A stretch of DNA of 64,000 bases from Paraburkholderia atlantica (GTDB lineage Bacteria > Pseudomonadota > Gammaproteobacteria > Burkholderiales > Burkholderiaceae). This document shows positions 1-7,595 of the stretch, one piece after another (positions within the stretch are counted from its first letter, which is position 1; each line of letters starts with the position of its first letter). Made by a program: the position numbers and the translations under genes. The stretch is from contig NZ_WHNQ01000019.1 in the NCBI RefSeq assembly GCF_009362785.1, forward strand, positions 62,001 through 126,000. Direction: 5' to 3'. The notes beneath the pieces are model-generated. The model saw only the letters and a program-made list of their open reading frames with translations, did not search any database and had not been told where the DNA came from.

Positions 1-96
1 GACGGTCACGCCCGTCACGAATGCGCCGAGCGCGCGTCGAAAATCGACGATATCGAAAGCGGGTTGCGCGGTCGCGGCGGTGATCGGCTCAGCCAT
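1..96 (-). CDS. Flavin reductase-like protein, N-terminal fragment (cut by window edge)
   Basis: Only the first 32 codons are inside the window. The peptide begins MAEPITAATAQP and continues FRRALGAFVTGVTV, which matches the N-terminus of the flavin reductase domain of two-component monooxygenases. The flavin reductase starting at 3979 has the corresponding DAFGAFMTGVTIVTT. The ATG at 96 overlaps the last codons of the upstream hydrolase gene by 8 bp, so the two are translated together. Its likely job is to supply reduced FMN to a flavin monooxygenase. The rest of the protein, and whether it carries the Nudix-like tail of its paralog, cannot be seen. Confidence 0.8.
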   Translation of the reverse strand, partial: MAEPITAATAQPAFDIVDFRRALGAFVTGVTV

Positions 97-1024
97 GGCG
101 TTCTCCGGTTGGTACTGCGGTAGTTGCGGCGGTAGTTGCTGCGGTCGTTGCTGCGGTCGTTGCGGCGTTCTTGCGGCGCGACGCCGATGCTTCGACAAGG
201 AACGCGAGCAGGCTTGCGTTCACGCGCTCCGGGTCGGTGACGTTCATCATGTGGCGAGCGTTGGCGATGACTTCGGCGCGGCCATGTGGTGCCGCTGCGG
301 CCATCGCCCGCGACATCTGGGCGCTCGAATTCGGATCGCCTTCACCCGTCAGAAATAGCGCGGGAACCGCGAGACTCGCGAGACGCCCGACATGCGCGTC
401 GTCCGAGCATGCGAACAGACGATAGGTGCGCGCGTAGCCCACCGGATCGACAGCAAGCAGCAGCGCGCGCACCGCGCGCGCGGCCTGGGTCAGATGTCCC
501 GGAATGGGATCGCCGAACCAGCGCGACAGCGTTCCGTCCACCCCGGTGTCGGCCCGCGCATCGCCGAGCGTGGCCGCGCGTGTCATCACCGCCTCGCGTT
601 GTGCCGGCGTACGGTCGTACACCGCGTTCAGCGCGGCGACACTCAGCGTGCGCTGGGGGTGATTCAGCGCGAATTCGAGCGCGACCAGTGCGCCCATCGA
701 GTGCCCCACCACGTGCGCGCGCTCGATCCGCAGCGCGTCGAGCAGCGACGCGAGCTGCGCCGCGTATTCGTCGAGCGAGGGCTCCGCGCTCGGCAGCACG
801 CTGTCGCCGTGCCCCAGCATGTCGTAGACAACGACGCGAAACGATGCGGACAACGCATCGATCTGCGGCGCCCACACGCTCTGATTCATGCCCACGCCGT
901 GGATCAGCACGACCGTTTCGGCGACGGCATCCGATTGCGGCGGGTACACGCTGTAGCAGGTGCCCGCGGTTCGGTCCCGCTGACCACGCGAGATCACGCG
1001 CGTCGGCGACAAATCGGGCTTCAT
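89..1024 (-). CDS. Alpha/beta-fold hydrolase (copy 1 of 2 in this cluster)
   Basis: This is a 311-residue soluble hydrolase. It has the oxyanion region LIHGVGM near residue 40, the nucleophile elbow GHSMG (Ser109), a likely acid at Asp230 (GEGDPNSS) and a catalytic His258 (NARHMMN). It is clearly paralogous to the hydrolase at 3159-3977, which has LIHGVGM, GHSMG, SDDPNST and NERHMVN. The C-terminus ends in an unusual Ala/Thr repeat (about residues 288-303) encoded by 12-bp tandem repeats, which probably lies outside the fold. It is the first gene of a minus-strand unit that continues into a flavin reductase. GntR-type palindromes lie upstream. The substrate is unknown; hydrolysis of an amide, ester or enol-type intermediate after flavin-dependent ring opening is inferred. 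Confidence 0.85.
   Translation of the reverse strand: MKPDLSPTRVISRGQRDRTAGTCYSVYPPQSDAVAETVVLIHGVGMNQSVWAPQIDALSASFRVVVYDMLGHGDSVLPSAEPSLDEYAAQLASLLDALRIERAHVVGHSMGALVALEFALNHPQRTLSVAALNAVYDRTPAQREAVMTRAATLGDARADTGVDGTLSRWFGDPIPGHLTQAARAVRALLLAVDPVGYARTYRLFACSDDAHVGRLASLAVPALFLTGEGDPNSSAQMSRAMAAAAPHGRAEVIANARHMMNVTDPERVNASLLAFLVEASASRRKNAATTAATTAATTAATTAVPTGERHG
117..164. repeat. Four tandem 12-bp units inside a coding region
   Basis: Four consecutive 12-mers (GCGGTAGTTGCG, GCGGTAGTTGCT, GCGGTCGTTGCT, GCGGTCGTTGCG) are followed by a decayed fifth. On the minus strand they encode repeated Ala-Thr-Thr-Ala residues at the C-terminus of the hydrolase. The unit is a multiple of three, so copy-number change would keep the frame. 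Confidence 0.9.
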
Positions 1025-1050
1025 CGGACACGCTCCACTTCGAACGGCAT
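1021..1050 (-). CDS. Possible 9-residue leader peptide upstream of hydrolase copy 1
   Basis: An ATG at 1050 preceded by a strong ribosome site (AAAGGAGAACCCC) opens a 9-codon frame (MPFEVERVR). Its TGA stop overlaps the ATG of the hydrolase in the arrangement CGATGA. The hydrolase start itself has no Shine-Dalgarno sequence of its own, so it may depend on translational coupling. The alternative is a sequencing or real frameshift that removed these residues from the hydrolase N-terminus. Confidence 0.4.
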   Translation of the reverse strand: MPFEVERVR

Positions 1051-1099
1051 GGGGTTCTCCTTTCAGGCTTCGAGCCGCAAACCAACATCGATGAGATTA

Positions 1100-1151
1100 T
1101 GGTATGCCATCTTATGGCACACAACAATGCATGGCGTATTATGGAATACCA
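1100..1151. promoter_or_regulatory. Predicted GntR operator pair upstream of hydrolase copy 1
   Basis: TGGTATGCCA (1100-1109) and TGGAATACCA (1142-1151) are near-palindromes of the same type as the perfect TGGTATACCA at 2541-2550. They lie 76-127 bp upstream of the hydrolase ATG at 1024, as expected for promoter operators of the FCD-type GntR regulator encoded next door. A weaker half site, TGGCACACAA, lies between them at 1115. Confidence 0.6.
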
Positions 1152-1224
1152 TGATCTCGCGGTGAATTCGGCTGGCACGCTTTGGGCTAATGCGCGGTTT
1201 AGCGCGATCAAACAGACAAAAGAA

Positions 1225-1252
1225 AAGGCCGCCGGCATATGCCGGCGGCCTT
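1225..1252 (-). terminator. Rho-independent terminator of the GntR gene
   Basis: A perfect 28-bp palindrome (arms AAGGCCGCCGGCAT) lies 23 bp past the GntR stop codon. Read on the minus strand it is followed by the T-rich stretch TTTTCTTTTGTC. It separates the regulator gene from the downstream hydrolase promoter. Confidence 0.85.
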
Positions 1253-1275
1253 GATAGAGGCGACTGCGGATGGAC

Positions 1276-1962
1276 TCAGGCGTCGCCGGTCGCTTCGTTC
1301 TGCTCGGCAAGAACCTTCAAAGCCAGTTCCGACACCCGTTTGATATGCGCGAACGATGCTGCGGAAGCCGCGTCGCCGTCGCGCCGCTCGATCGCGTCGA
1401 GCAGCAGGTTCATTTCGCGGTTCGACTCGCCGCCTCTGCCCGGCGTCGCGATGGTCAACGCGCGCAGGCGGTTGATGCGCGCGTTGAGTGATGTGACGAC
1501 CGCCAGCGACACCTGTTTGTTGGCGGCTTCGAACAGCGTTTCGTAGAAGCGCTCTGTGTACTCGAGCACGCGCGGCAGATCGTGTTTCTCGAACGCGTCT
1601 TCGATGATGGCGCGGATCTCGCGCAGTTGCCGCACGACTTCAGGGGTGGCGCCCTCGGCGCAGGCCCGCGCGGCGTTCGCTTCGAGCAGCCCGCGCAATT
1701 CGTAAATTTCGCTGACCTGCGCGGGGTCGAGCCGCGCGACGATCGGTCCTTGCCGCGCGACGATCTCGACCAGACCCTCGGTCTCCAGATGCCGCAGCAC
1801 CTCGCGCACGACAGTGCGGCTCACGCCAAGCTCGTCGCACAGCGTACGTTCGACGAGGCGTGTGCCCGGCCGGAAATACCCTTGGACTATCGCAGCGCGC
1901 AGTTTGTCGAGCGTGAGCTCACGCAAGGTTTTGACATTGCGGTCGATTTTGAGGTCGTGCAT
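1276..1962 (-). CDS. GntR family transcriptional regulator, FCD domain
   Basis: This is a 228-residue regulator if it starts at MHDLKIDRN. The N-terminal winged helix (about residues 10-75) contains the GntR pattern RPGTRLVERTLCDELGVSRT followed by VREVLRHLETEGLVEI. The C-terminal helical FCD ligand-binding domain begins near YELRGLLEANAAR and includes conserved His/Asn-type residues. A GTG 36 bp further upstream (1998) would add 12 residues; neither start has a clear ribosome site. TGGAATGCCA lies just upstream, suggesting autoregulation. The gene sits between two catabolic units that carry the same palindrome, so it probably controls both, with a pathway intermediate as effector (inference). 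Confidence 0.88.
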   Translation of the reverse strand: MHDLKIDRNVKTLRELTLDKLRAAIVQGYFRPGTRLVERTLCDELGVSRTVVREVLRHLETEGLVEIVARQGPIVARLDPAQVSEIYELRGLLEANAARACAEGATPEVVRQLREIRAIIEDAFEKHDLPRVLEYTERFYETLFEAANKQVSLAVVTSLNARINRLRALTIATPGRGGESNREMNLLLDAIERRDGDAASAASFAHIKRVSELALKVLAEQNEATGDA

Positions 1963-2010
1963 AGGCGGCAGTGGGACGGTGGACGGAGGCCCACACACGG
2001 AGTGCGGGCG

Positions 2011-2020
2011 TGGAATGCCA
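2011..2020. promoter_or_regulatory. Predicted GntR operator upstream of the regulator
   Basis: TGGAATGCCA matches the family TGGTATACCA with two changes. It lies between the DUF1330 stop and the GntR start, overlapping where initiation for the regulator would occur. Confidence 0.5.
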
Positions 2021-2064
2021 TATTATGACCTATCCGGCGTTCAGGCTTGCACGCAAGGGCACGA

Positions 2065-2355
2065 TCAGCCGCCCAGGCCCTCGACGATCGTGATCTGGGC
2101 CCGGCAATGTCCGTCGCGCTTCTGTTTGGCGGCCTGATACTCGGGCGAGTGATAGCAGTCGAGCGCCGTTTGCATGTCCCTGAAGCGGATCACGACGTGC
2201 CGCTCGAACGACTCGCCTTCCAGCACCTCCGACGCGCCGCCGCGCGCGAGAAACACCGCGCCGTACTTGTTGAACGCCTGCGGTGCGATGTCCGTGTAGC
2301 CCTTGTATTTCGCGGCGTCGAGTACGGTTACGTGGGCGATCCAATATGCAGCCAT
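2065..2355 (-). CDS. DUF1330 domain-containing protein
   Basis: This is a 96-residue protein with the DUF1330 pattern: MAAYWIAHVTV at the start, then KYGAVFLARGG, VIRFRDMQTALDCYHSPEYQ and VEGLGG. These proteins have a dimeric alpha+beta barrel (ferredoxin-like) fold and are often found beside catabolic genes, but their reaction is unknown. The ATG at 2355 has an excellent ribosome site (AAGGAGGAGAT), so longer upstream starts are rejected. It lies directly upstream of the GntR gene on the same strand and divergent from the DUF1185 operon. A role as a small isomerase or binding protein in the pathway is possible but unproven. Confidence 0.85.
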   Translation of the reverse strand: MAAYWIAHVTVLDAAKYKGYTDIAPQAFNKYGAVFLARGGASEVLEGESFERHVVIRFRDMQTALDCYHSPEYQAAKQKRDGHCRAQITIVEGLGG

Positions 2356-2525
2356 ATCTCCTCCTTCTAACTCCTGAATGGTTTGCGCAATGCCGGCCGT
2401 TTCGTTGATGGTCTGACGAACCGCGCTGCGTGTTTTTGGCGTCGCTGCTCGCCAGCAAATACCTCGCAAAACCGCCCTGTTCCCCACCGGACACGGCTTT
2501 CGCCGGCGCCCCGGGTTAACACTCA

Positions 2526-2550
2526 TGGCATGCCGTAACATGGTATACCA
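2526..2550. promoter_or_regulatory. Tandem GntR operators in the divergent promoter of the main operon
   Basis: TGGCATGCCG (2526-2535) and the perfect palindrome TGGTATACCA (2541-2550) sit 15 bp centre to centre and 38 bp upstream of the ATG at 2588. This is the best site of the set and anchors the motif. It would control the plus-strand operon and possibly DUF1330. Confidence 0.65.
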
Positions 2551-2587
2551 CAATGCCTCACACATCCAACCCACGCAGGAAGCTGCC

Positions 2588-3190
2588 ATGAGCCTGATTC
2601 GCAAATCCATCCTCCATGTCGAAACCGTCTTCGTCGACGGCGACAAGGTCGCCGCCAAGCCGCTGAAAATGATCGGCGCGGCCGCCGTGATCAAGAACCC
2701 GTGGGCGGGCCGCGGCTATGTGGAAGACCTGTCGCCGGAGATTCGTGCGCTCGCGCCGCAATTGAGCGAGCACCTGACCAGGCTGATCATCGACGAAGCC
2801 GGTTCGGGCGAAGCGGTCGAAGCGTTCGGCAAGAGCGCGATCGTCGGCCTTGCGGGTGAGATCGAGCATGCGTCCGCGCTGATCCACACGCTGCACTTCG
2901 GCAACATCTATCGCTCGGCCGTCGGTGCGAAGTCGTATCTGGCGTTCAACAACACGCGCGGCCCCGCCAACGCGCCGCTGCTGATCCCGATGATGGACAA
3001 GAACGACGAAGGCCGCCGTTCGCACTACCTGACGCTGCAGTTTGCGATTGCGGACGCGCCGGCCGCGGACGAACTGGTGATCGCGATTGGCGCCTCCATC
3101 GGTGGCCGTCCGCATCACCGCATTGGCGATCGCTACAAAGACCTCGCAGAGCTCGGAAATGACGTCAAGAACCCTGCAGCTGTCAAATAA
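2588..3190 (+). CDS. DUF1185 ('amino acid synthesis') family protein
   Basis: This 200-residue protein belongs to the family annotated as amino acid synthesis (PF06684, DUF1185). Visible family features include VETVFVDGDK near the N-terminus, AVIKNPWAGRGYVEDLSPE, FGKSAIVGLAGEIEHASAL and, near the C-terminus, VIAIGASIGGRPHHRIGDR. The biochemical function is not established. A start at 2588 is preferred over 2525 because AGGAAGCTGCC precedes it and the upstream frame crosses the operators. It is the first gene of the plus-strand operon and overlaps the next gene by 32 bp. Family members often lie beside flavin monooxygenases or hydrolases, which suggests a step on a ring-opened product rather than biosynthesis (inference). 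Confidence 0.85.
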   Translation: MSLIRKSILHVETVFVDGDKVAAKPLKMIGAAAVIKNPWAGRGYVEDLSPEIRALAPQLSEHLTRLIIDEAGSGEAVEAFGKSAIVGLAGEIEHASALIHTLHFGNIYRSAVGAKSYLAFNNTRGPANAPLLIPMMDKNDEGRRSHYLTLQFAIADAPAADELVIAIGASIGGRPHHRIGDRYKDLAELGNDVKNPAAVK

Positions 3191-3977
3191 GCGCGTCGCG
3201 CACTATCTGGAACAGGGCACCGGCGAACCGCTGGTCCTGATCCACGGCGTCGGCATGCAGGCGCTCGCGTGGTATCCGCAGATCGAAGCGCTGTCGTCCG
3301 AGTTCCGGGTGATCTCGGTCGATATGCCGGGCCACGGTCGAAGCGATCCGCTCGAACCGGGCGTCGGCTTGCAACAGTTCGTCGAGTGGGCAGCGAGTTT
3401 CATCGAGGCGCTGGATATGGGCCCCGTCAATCTGGGCGGCCATTCGATGGGCTCGTTGATCGCTGCGGGCATCGCGGTCACGCGGCCCGATCTGGTCAAG
3501 CGCGTCGCCGTGTTGAACGGCGTGTATCGGCGCACCGCGCAAGCGCGCGTTGCCGTCCTGAGTCGCGCGGCCGAACTGCGCTCGGGCGCCGTCGATGTGG
3601 CAACGCCTATGCAGCGCTGGTTCACCGCTGAGGAATCGCAACGGGTTGCCGCGCAACGGGTCGAGTCGTGGCTGAAGTCGGTGGACCTGTGCGGCTACGC
3701 GACTGCCTACACAGCATTCGCGAACGGCGACGACGTATATGCCGAAGGCTGGAACACGATCACCTGCCCTGCCCTCGTGCTCACCGGTTCCGACGATCCG
3801 AACTCGACGCCGGCAATGGCCACACAGATGGCGCAAGCCGCCCGTCACGGCCACGCCGTCGTGATCGACAACGAGCGCCATATGGTGAACCTAACCGCGC
3901 CTCGCGAAGTCAACCGCGCGCTGCGTGCATGGTTGCAGACGGCGCCGCAGACGGAAAACCACGAAGTGGAAGTGTGA
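3159..3977 (+). CDS. Alpha/beta-fold hydrolase (copy 2 of 2)
   Basis: This 272-residue hydrolase has LIHGVGM (residues 28-34), the nucleophile elbow GHSMG (Ser96), a likely acid Asp213 (SDDPNST) and His241 (NERHMVN). It starts at the ATG at 3159 (preceded by CTCGGAA) inside the end of the DUF1185 gene. Earlier in-frame starts would lie deep in that gene. It is paralogous to the hydrolase at 89-1024 along its whole length, so the two may act on related intermediates or on alternative substrates. It ends 1 bp before the flavin reductase gene, in a tight operon. The RutD and MhpC type of alpha/beta hydrolase is the nearest functional analogy; the exact reaction is unknown. Confidence 0.87.
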   Translation: MTSRTLQLSNKRVAHYLEQGTGEPLVLIHGVGMQALAWYPQIEALSSEFRVISVDMPGHGRSDPLEPGVGLQQFVEWAASFIEALDMGPVNLGGHSMGSLIAAGIAVTRPDLVKRVAVLNGVYRRTAQARVAVLSRAAELRSGAVDVATPMQRWFTAEESQRVAAQRVESWLKSVDLCGYATAYTAFANGDDVYAEGWNTITCPALVLTGSDDPNSTPAMATQMAQAARHGHAVVIDNERHMVNLTAPREVNRALRAWLQTAPQTENHEVEV

Positions 3978-3978
3978 A

Positions 3979-4950
3979 ATGAGCCAACAGACGAGCCAGC
4001 AAGTTTGCCAGGTAGTGAGCCAGGAAGCCGCGAGACTCAACACGCGCGAGCTGCGCGACGCGTTCGGCGCGTTCATGACCGGCGTGACGATCGTGACCAC
4101 CGCGAGCGATGACGGCAAGCCGCTCGGCTTCACCGCCAATTCGTTTTCGTCCGTTTCGCTCGACCCCGCGTTGCTGCTGGTGAGTATTGCGAAGACGTCG
4201 AGCAACTACCAGACGTTTTCCACCAGCGGGCACTTCGCGATCAACATCCTCGCGGAAGGGCAAAAAGAGCTGTCCAACACGTTCGCGCGACCGAGCGACG
4301 ATCGCTTCGCCAACGTGGCCTGGCATCTGAGCCAAAACCGCAACCCGCTGATCGACGACGTCAGTGCGTGGTTCGACTGCACGACGCACGCGGTGATCGA
4401 CGCGGGCGATCATGCGCTGATCGTCGGCAAGGTCGAGGCGTTCCATTCGGCCGGCTACGCGGGCCTCGGCTACTACCGCGGCGGCTATTTCACGCCGGCC
4501 AGGGTGTCGGCCGAAGTCATCGCGGGCCCGAAGGTCATCGTCAGCGCGATCATTGCGCGCGACGACAAAGTGCTGTTGGTCAAAACAGCCGACGACAAAT
4601 GGGGACTCCCGTCGAAAGAGATCGGCAAGGAAGGCGCCGACAAGGCACTCGCCGAGATCTTCGAGAAGTACCAGCCCGACGCATCGGCAAGTTTCATCTA
4701 TTCGGCCTACAACAACACCGAAACCCAATACCAGTACATCTCGTTCCTGTGCAGCGCACCGGATGAACTCGCCGCTTCGGGTCACGCTTCGGGCAAGTTC
4801 ATCAGCCTCGACGACATCGACACGCAAGCGTTGCAGGACAGCGCGTTGGCCAGCATGCTGCATCGCTACCGCAAGGAAAGCCAGTTGAAGAGCTACGGGT
4901 TGTACTTCGGCGACCATAGCAACGGCACAGTCCGCCCGCTTCATTCCTGA
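3979..4950 (+). CDS. Flavin reductase domain fused to a degenerate Nudix-like domain
   Basis: This is a 323-residue protein. Residues about 15-175 form the flavin reductase split-barrel domain: RDAFGAFMTGVTIVTT, KPLGFTANSFSSVSLDPALLLV, FAINILAEGQ and GYYRGGYF. It would reduce FMN or FAD with NAD(P)H for the monooxygenase encoded next. Residues about 190-300 read like a Nudix fold (VIVSAIIARDDKVLLVK, then WGLPSKEIGKEGADKALAEIF). The Nudix box is degenerate: the REXXEE metal ligands are replaced by LAEIFEK, so hydrolase activity is unlikely and ligand binding is more plausible. The start at 3979 is 1 bp after the hydrolase stop. Longer starts run through that gene. Confidence 0.88.
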   Translation: MSQQTSQQVCQVVSQEAARLNTRELRDAFGAFMTGVTIVTTASDDGKPLGFTANSFSSVSLDPALLLVSIAKTSSNYQTFSTSGHFAINILAEGQKELSNTFARPSDDRFANVAWHLSQNRNPLIDDVSAWFDCTTHAVIDAGDHALIVGKVEAFHSAGYAGLGYYRGGYFTPARVSAEVIAGPKVIVSAIIARDDKVLLVKTADDKWGLPSKEIGKEGADKALAEIFEKYQPDASASFIYSAYNNTETQYQYISFLCSAPDELAASGHASGKFISLDDIDTQALQDSALASMLHRYRKESQLKSYGLYFGDHSNGTVRPLHS

Positions 4951-4961
4951 AAGGTCACATC

Positions 4962-5999
4962 ATGCGATTTTCCCTCTTCGTTCACATGGAGCGCGTCTCC
5001 GAGCAGACCAGTCAGAAGCAGCTGTATGACGAAATGGTCGAGCTTTGCCAGATCGCCGATCGCGGCGGCATGCACGCGGTCTGGACCGGCGAGCACCACG
5101 GCATGGACTTCACGATCGCGCCGAATCCGTTCATCAATCTCGCGGACCTCGCCAACAAGACGAAGCACGTGAGGCTCGGCACCGGCACGGTGGTGGCGCC
5201 GTTCTGGCATCCGATCAAGCTCGCCGGCGAAGCCGCAATGACCGACATCATTTCGAACGGTCGCCTTGAGTTGGGCATCGCGCGCGGCGCGTATTCATTC
5301 GAATACGAACGCCTGCATCCGGGCCTCGACGCGTGGGGCGCGGGTCAACGCATGCGCGAACTGATCCCGGCCGTAAAAAAGCTCTGGGAAGGCGATTACG
5401 CGCACGAAGGCGAATTCTGGAAATTCCCTGCCACGACGTCTTCGCCGCTGCCGCTGCAGCGCCCGCACCCGCCGATCTGGGTGGCCGCGCGCGACCCGAA
5501 CAGCCACGAATTCGCGGTGTCCAACGGTTGCAACGTGCAGGTGACGCCGCTGCATCTGGGCGACGAAGAAGTCGAGAAGCTGGTTGGCCACTTCAACGCC
5601 GCGTGCGAGAAGTTCAGCAACCTGCCGCGCCCGCAGATCATGCTGCTGCGTCACACGTATGTGGCGAGCAGCGAGCACGACGCGCAGATCGCCGCCGACG
5701 AAGTGAACACCTTCTACAACTACTTCGGTGCATGGTTCAAGAACGAGAGACTGGTGAGCCGCGGCATGATCAAGACGCTGAGCCCGGAAGAGATTGCCGC
5801 TCATCCGTTCTACACGCCCGCGGCGATGCGCAAGAACAACGTGATCGGCACGCCCGAGGAAGTGATTGCGCGCCTGCGGGCATACGAGGCGCTCGGCTTC
5901 GACGAGTACTCGTTCTGGATCGATACGGGCATGAGCTTCGAGCGCAAGAAGGCGTCGCTCGAACGCATGATCAACGACGTGATGCCTGCATTCCGCTAA
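4962..5999 (+). CDS. LLM-class flavin-dependent monooxygenase
   Basis: This 345-residue protein is a bacterial luciferase-like TIM barrel. Typical features are the N-terminal strand MRFSLFVHME, WTGEHHGMDFTIAPNP at about residues 42-57, VRLGTGTVVAPFWHP, NGRLELGIARGAYSFEYERL and a C-terminal FDEYSFWID strand. Such enzymes use reduced flavin from a separate reductase, here the gene 11 bp upstream. RutA and the pyridine-opening monooxygenases of actinobacteria are members of the same broad family and cleave N-heterocycles. That precedent, plus the NCS1 permease in this operon, is why an N-heterocyclic substrate is proposed. The precise substrate cannot be read from sequence. Confidence 0.9.
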   Translation: MRFSLFVHMERVSEQTSQKQLYDEMVELCQIADRGGMHAVWTGEHHGMDFTIAPNPFINLADLANKTKHVRLGTGTVVAPFWHPIKLAGEAAMTDIISNGRLELGIARGAYSFEYERLHPGLDAWGAGQRMRELIPAVKKLWEGDYAHEGEFWKFPATTSSPLPLQRPHPPIWVAARDPNSHEFAVSNGCNVQVTPLHLGDEEVEKLVGHFNAACEKFSNLPRPQIMLLRHTYVASSEHDAQIAADEVNTFYNYFGAWFKNERLVSRGMIKTLSPEEIAAHPFYTPAAMRKNNVIGTPEEVIARLRAYEALGFDEYSFWIDTGMSFERKKASLERMINDVMPAFR

Positions 6000-6011
6000 G
6001 GGGCCGACTCC

Positions 6012-7481
6012 ATGGATTCGCATTTCCAGCTGTATATCGACGGACAGTTCGAACCGGGCGCCGCCACGTTCGCGAGCGTGAACCCGGCCACCGGCGAAGC
6101 ATGGGCCCGGATGCCCGAAGCGCGCACGGAGCAGGTCAACCGCGCGGTCGAGGCGGCCAACCGCGCGCTCACCGATTCCGCGTGGGCCGGCCTCACCGCG
6201 TCGGCGCGCGGCAAGCTGCTCTACAAGCTGGCCGGGCTCGTCGAAAAGGCAGCGTCGCAACTCGCTGAAATCGAAACGAACGACACCGGCAAGATCATTC
6301 GCGAGACGTCCAGCCAGATCGCTTACGTCGCCGAGTACTACCGCTACTACGGCGGCATCGCCGACAAGCTCGAAGGGAGCAGCATTCCCGTCGACAAGCC
6401 GGACATGCAGGTCTGGCTCGAACGGCAGCCGGTCGGCGTGGTCGCCGCGATCGTTCCGTGGAACAGCCAGCTGTTTTTATCCGCCGTCAAACTCGGGCCG
6501 GCGCTCGCCGCCGGTTGCACGGTCGTGCTCAAAGCGTCCGAGGAGGCGCCGGGGCCGCTGCTCGAATTCGCGAAGCTCGTGCACGAGGCGGGCTTCCCGC
6601 CGGGCGTCGTCAACGTGATTACCGGCTTCGGGCCGGAATGCGGCGCGGTGCTCAGCAGCCATCCGAAGGTCGATAAGGTTGCCTTCACAGGTGGCCCGGA
6701 AACTGCTCGGCACATCGTGTCGAACACCTCGAACAACCTCGCGAAGGTGTCGCTGGAACTGGGCGGCAAGTCGCCCTTCATCGTGTTCGCCGATACGGAT
6801 ATCCAGAGCGCCGTGAACGCGCAGGTCGCGGCCATTTTCGCGGCGAGCGGCCAAAGCTGCGTGGCGGGCTCGCGGCTGCTGATCGAAGCCTCCGTGAAAG
6901 AGCGGTTTCTCGCCCTGCTGGTGGAACGCGTGTCGCGCATACGCGTGGGTTCCCCCAACGAGATGACGACCGAATACGGGCCGCTTTGCACTGAGAGGCA
7001 GTTGCGCAATATCGAGAAGGTCGTCGCGAACTCGGTGCGCCAGGGCGCCAGGGTGCTCGCTGGCGGCAATGCGCTGCAGCGCGACGGCTACTACTACGCG
7101 CCGACGATTCTCGACTGCACCGGCGTGAGCAACGCCGACAGCATCACGACGGAGTTGTTCGGGCCGGTGCTTTCGGTCGATACGTTCACCACCGAGCAGG
7201 AAGCGATCGACAAGGCGAACAGCACCGTCTACGGTCTCGCCGCGGGCATTTTCACCACCAATCTGACTCGCGCGCATCGCGTATCGAGGCGCGTGCGCTC
7301 CGGGATCGTCTGGATCAACACCTATCGCGCGGTGTCGCCGCTGGTGCCGTTCGGCGGCTTCGGCCTGTCCGGCCACGGCCGCGAGGGCGGCATGGCCGCG
7401 GCGCTCGAATACACGACGACGAAGTCGGTATGGCTGCGCACCTCGGATGAGCCGATCAGCGATCCGTTCGTGATGCGCTGA
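6012..7481 (+). CDS. Aldehyde dehydrogenase family protein
   Basis: This is a 489-residue NAD(P)-dependent aldehyde dehydrogenase of normal length. The general base Glu249 is in SLELGGKSP and the nucleophile Cys283 is in ASGQSCVAGSR. VAAIVPWNSQ marks the cofactor-binding start, and FGGFGLSGHGREGG lies near the C-terminus. It starts 12 bp after the monooxygenase stop and is part of the same operon. It would oxidise the aldehyde produced by ring opening and hydrolysis, possibly a semialdehyde, to the acid (inference). The general fold assignment is secure; the substrate is not. Confidence 0.93.
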   Translation: MDSHFQLYIDGQFEPGAATFASVNPATGEAWARMPEARTEQVNRAVEAANRALTDSAWAGLTASARGKLLYKLAGLVEKAASQLAEIETNDTGKIIRETSSQIAYVAEYYRYYGGIADKLEGSSIPVDKPDMQVWLERQPVGVVAAIVPWNSQLFLSAVKLGPALAAGCTVVLKASEEAPGPLLEFAKLVHEAGFPPGVVNVITGFGPECGAVLSSHPKVDKVAFTGGPETARHIVSNTSNNLAKVSLELGGKSPFIVFADTDIQSAVNAQVAAIFAASGQSCVAGSRLLIEASVKERFLALLVERVSRIRVGSPNEMTTEYGPLCTERQLRNIEKVVANSVRQGARVLAGGNALQRDGYYYAPTILDCTGVSNADSITTELFGPVLSVDTFTTEQEAIDKANSTVYGLAAGIFTTNLTRAHRVSRRVRSGIVWINTYRAVSPLVPFGGFGLSGHGREGGMAAALEYTTTKSVWLRTSDEPISDPFVMR

Positions 7482-7534
7482 GCCCACGCGCGATCCATCC
7501 CCCGCTGCACCGTTTCAAAGCCGTAGAGGACAAC

Positions 7535-7565
7535 GCGATGCCACGTCGATCGAACGTGGCATCGC
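7535..7565. repeat. 12-bp-arm inverted repeat between ALDH and permease genes
   Basis: GCGATGCCACGT and ACGTGGCATCGC form perfect 12-bp arms around a 7-nt loop, 30 bp upstream of the permease start. No T-tract follows on the plus strand. It could be an mRNA processing or stability hairpin that lowers permease expression relative to the enzymes, or a regulator site. Confidence 0.7.
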
Positions 7566-7595
7566 GCATGCCTGTGCGATAAAGATGGAGACACT

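Noticed and set aside
117..164. 12-bp repeats as a possible CRISPR or VNTR locus
   Set aside because: Units are contiguous with no spacers and lie in frame within a gene, so they are coding repeats only.
2065..2694. Long 209-residue version of the DUF1330 protein
   Set aside because: The extension crosses the divergent promoter and operators; the internal ATG at 2355 has an excellent ribosome site.
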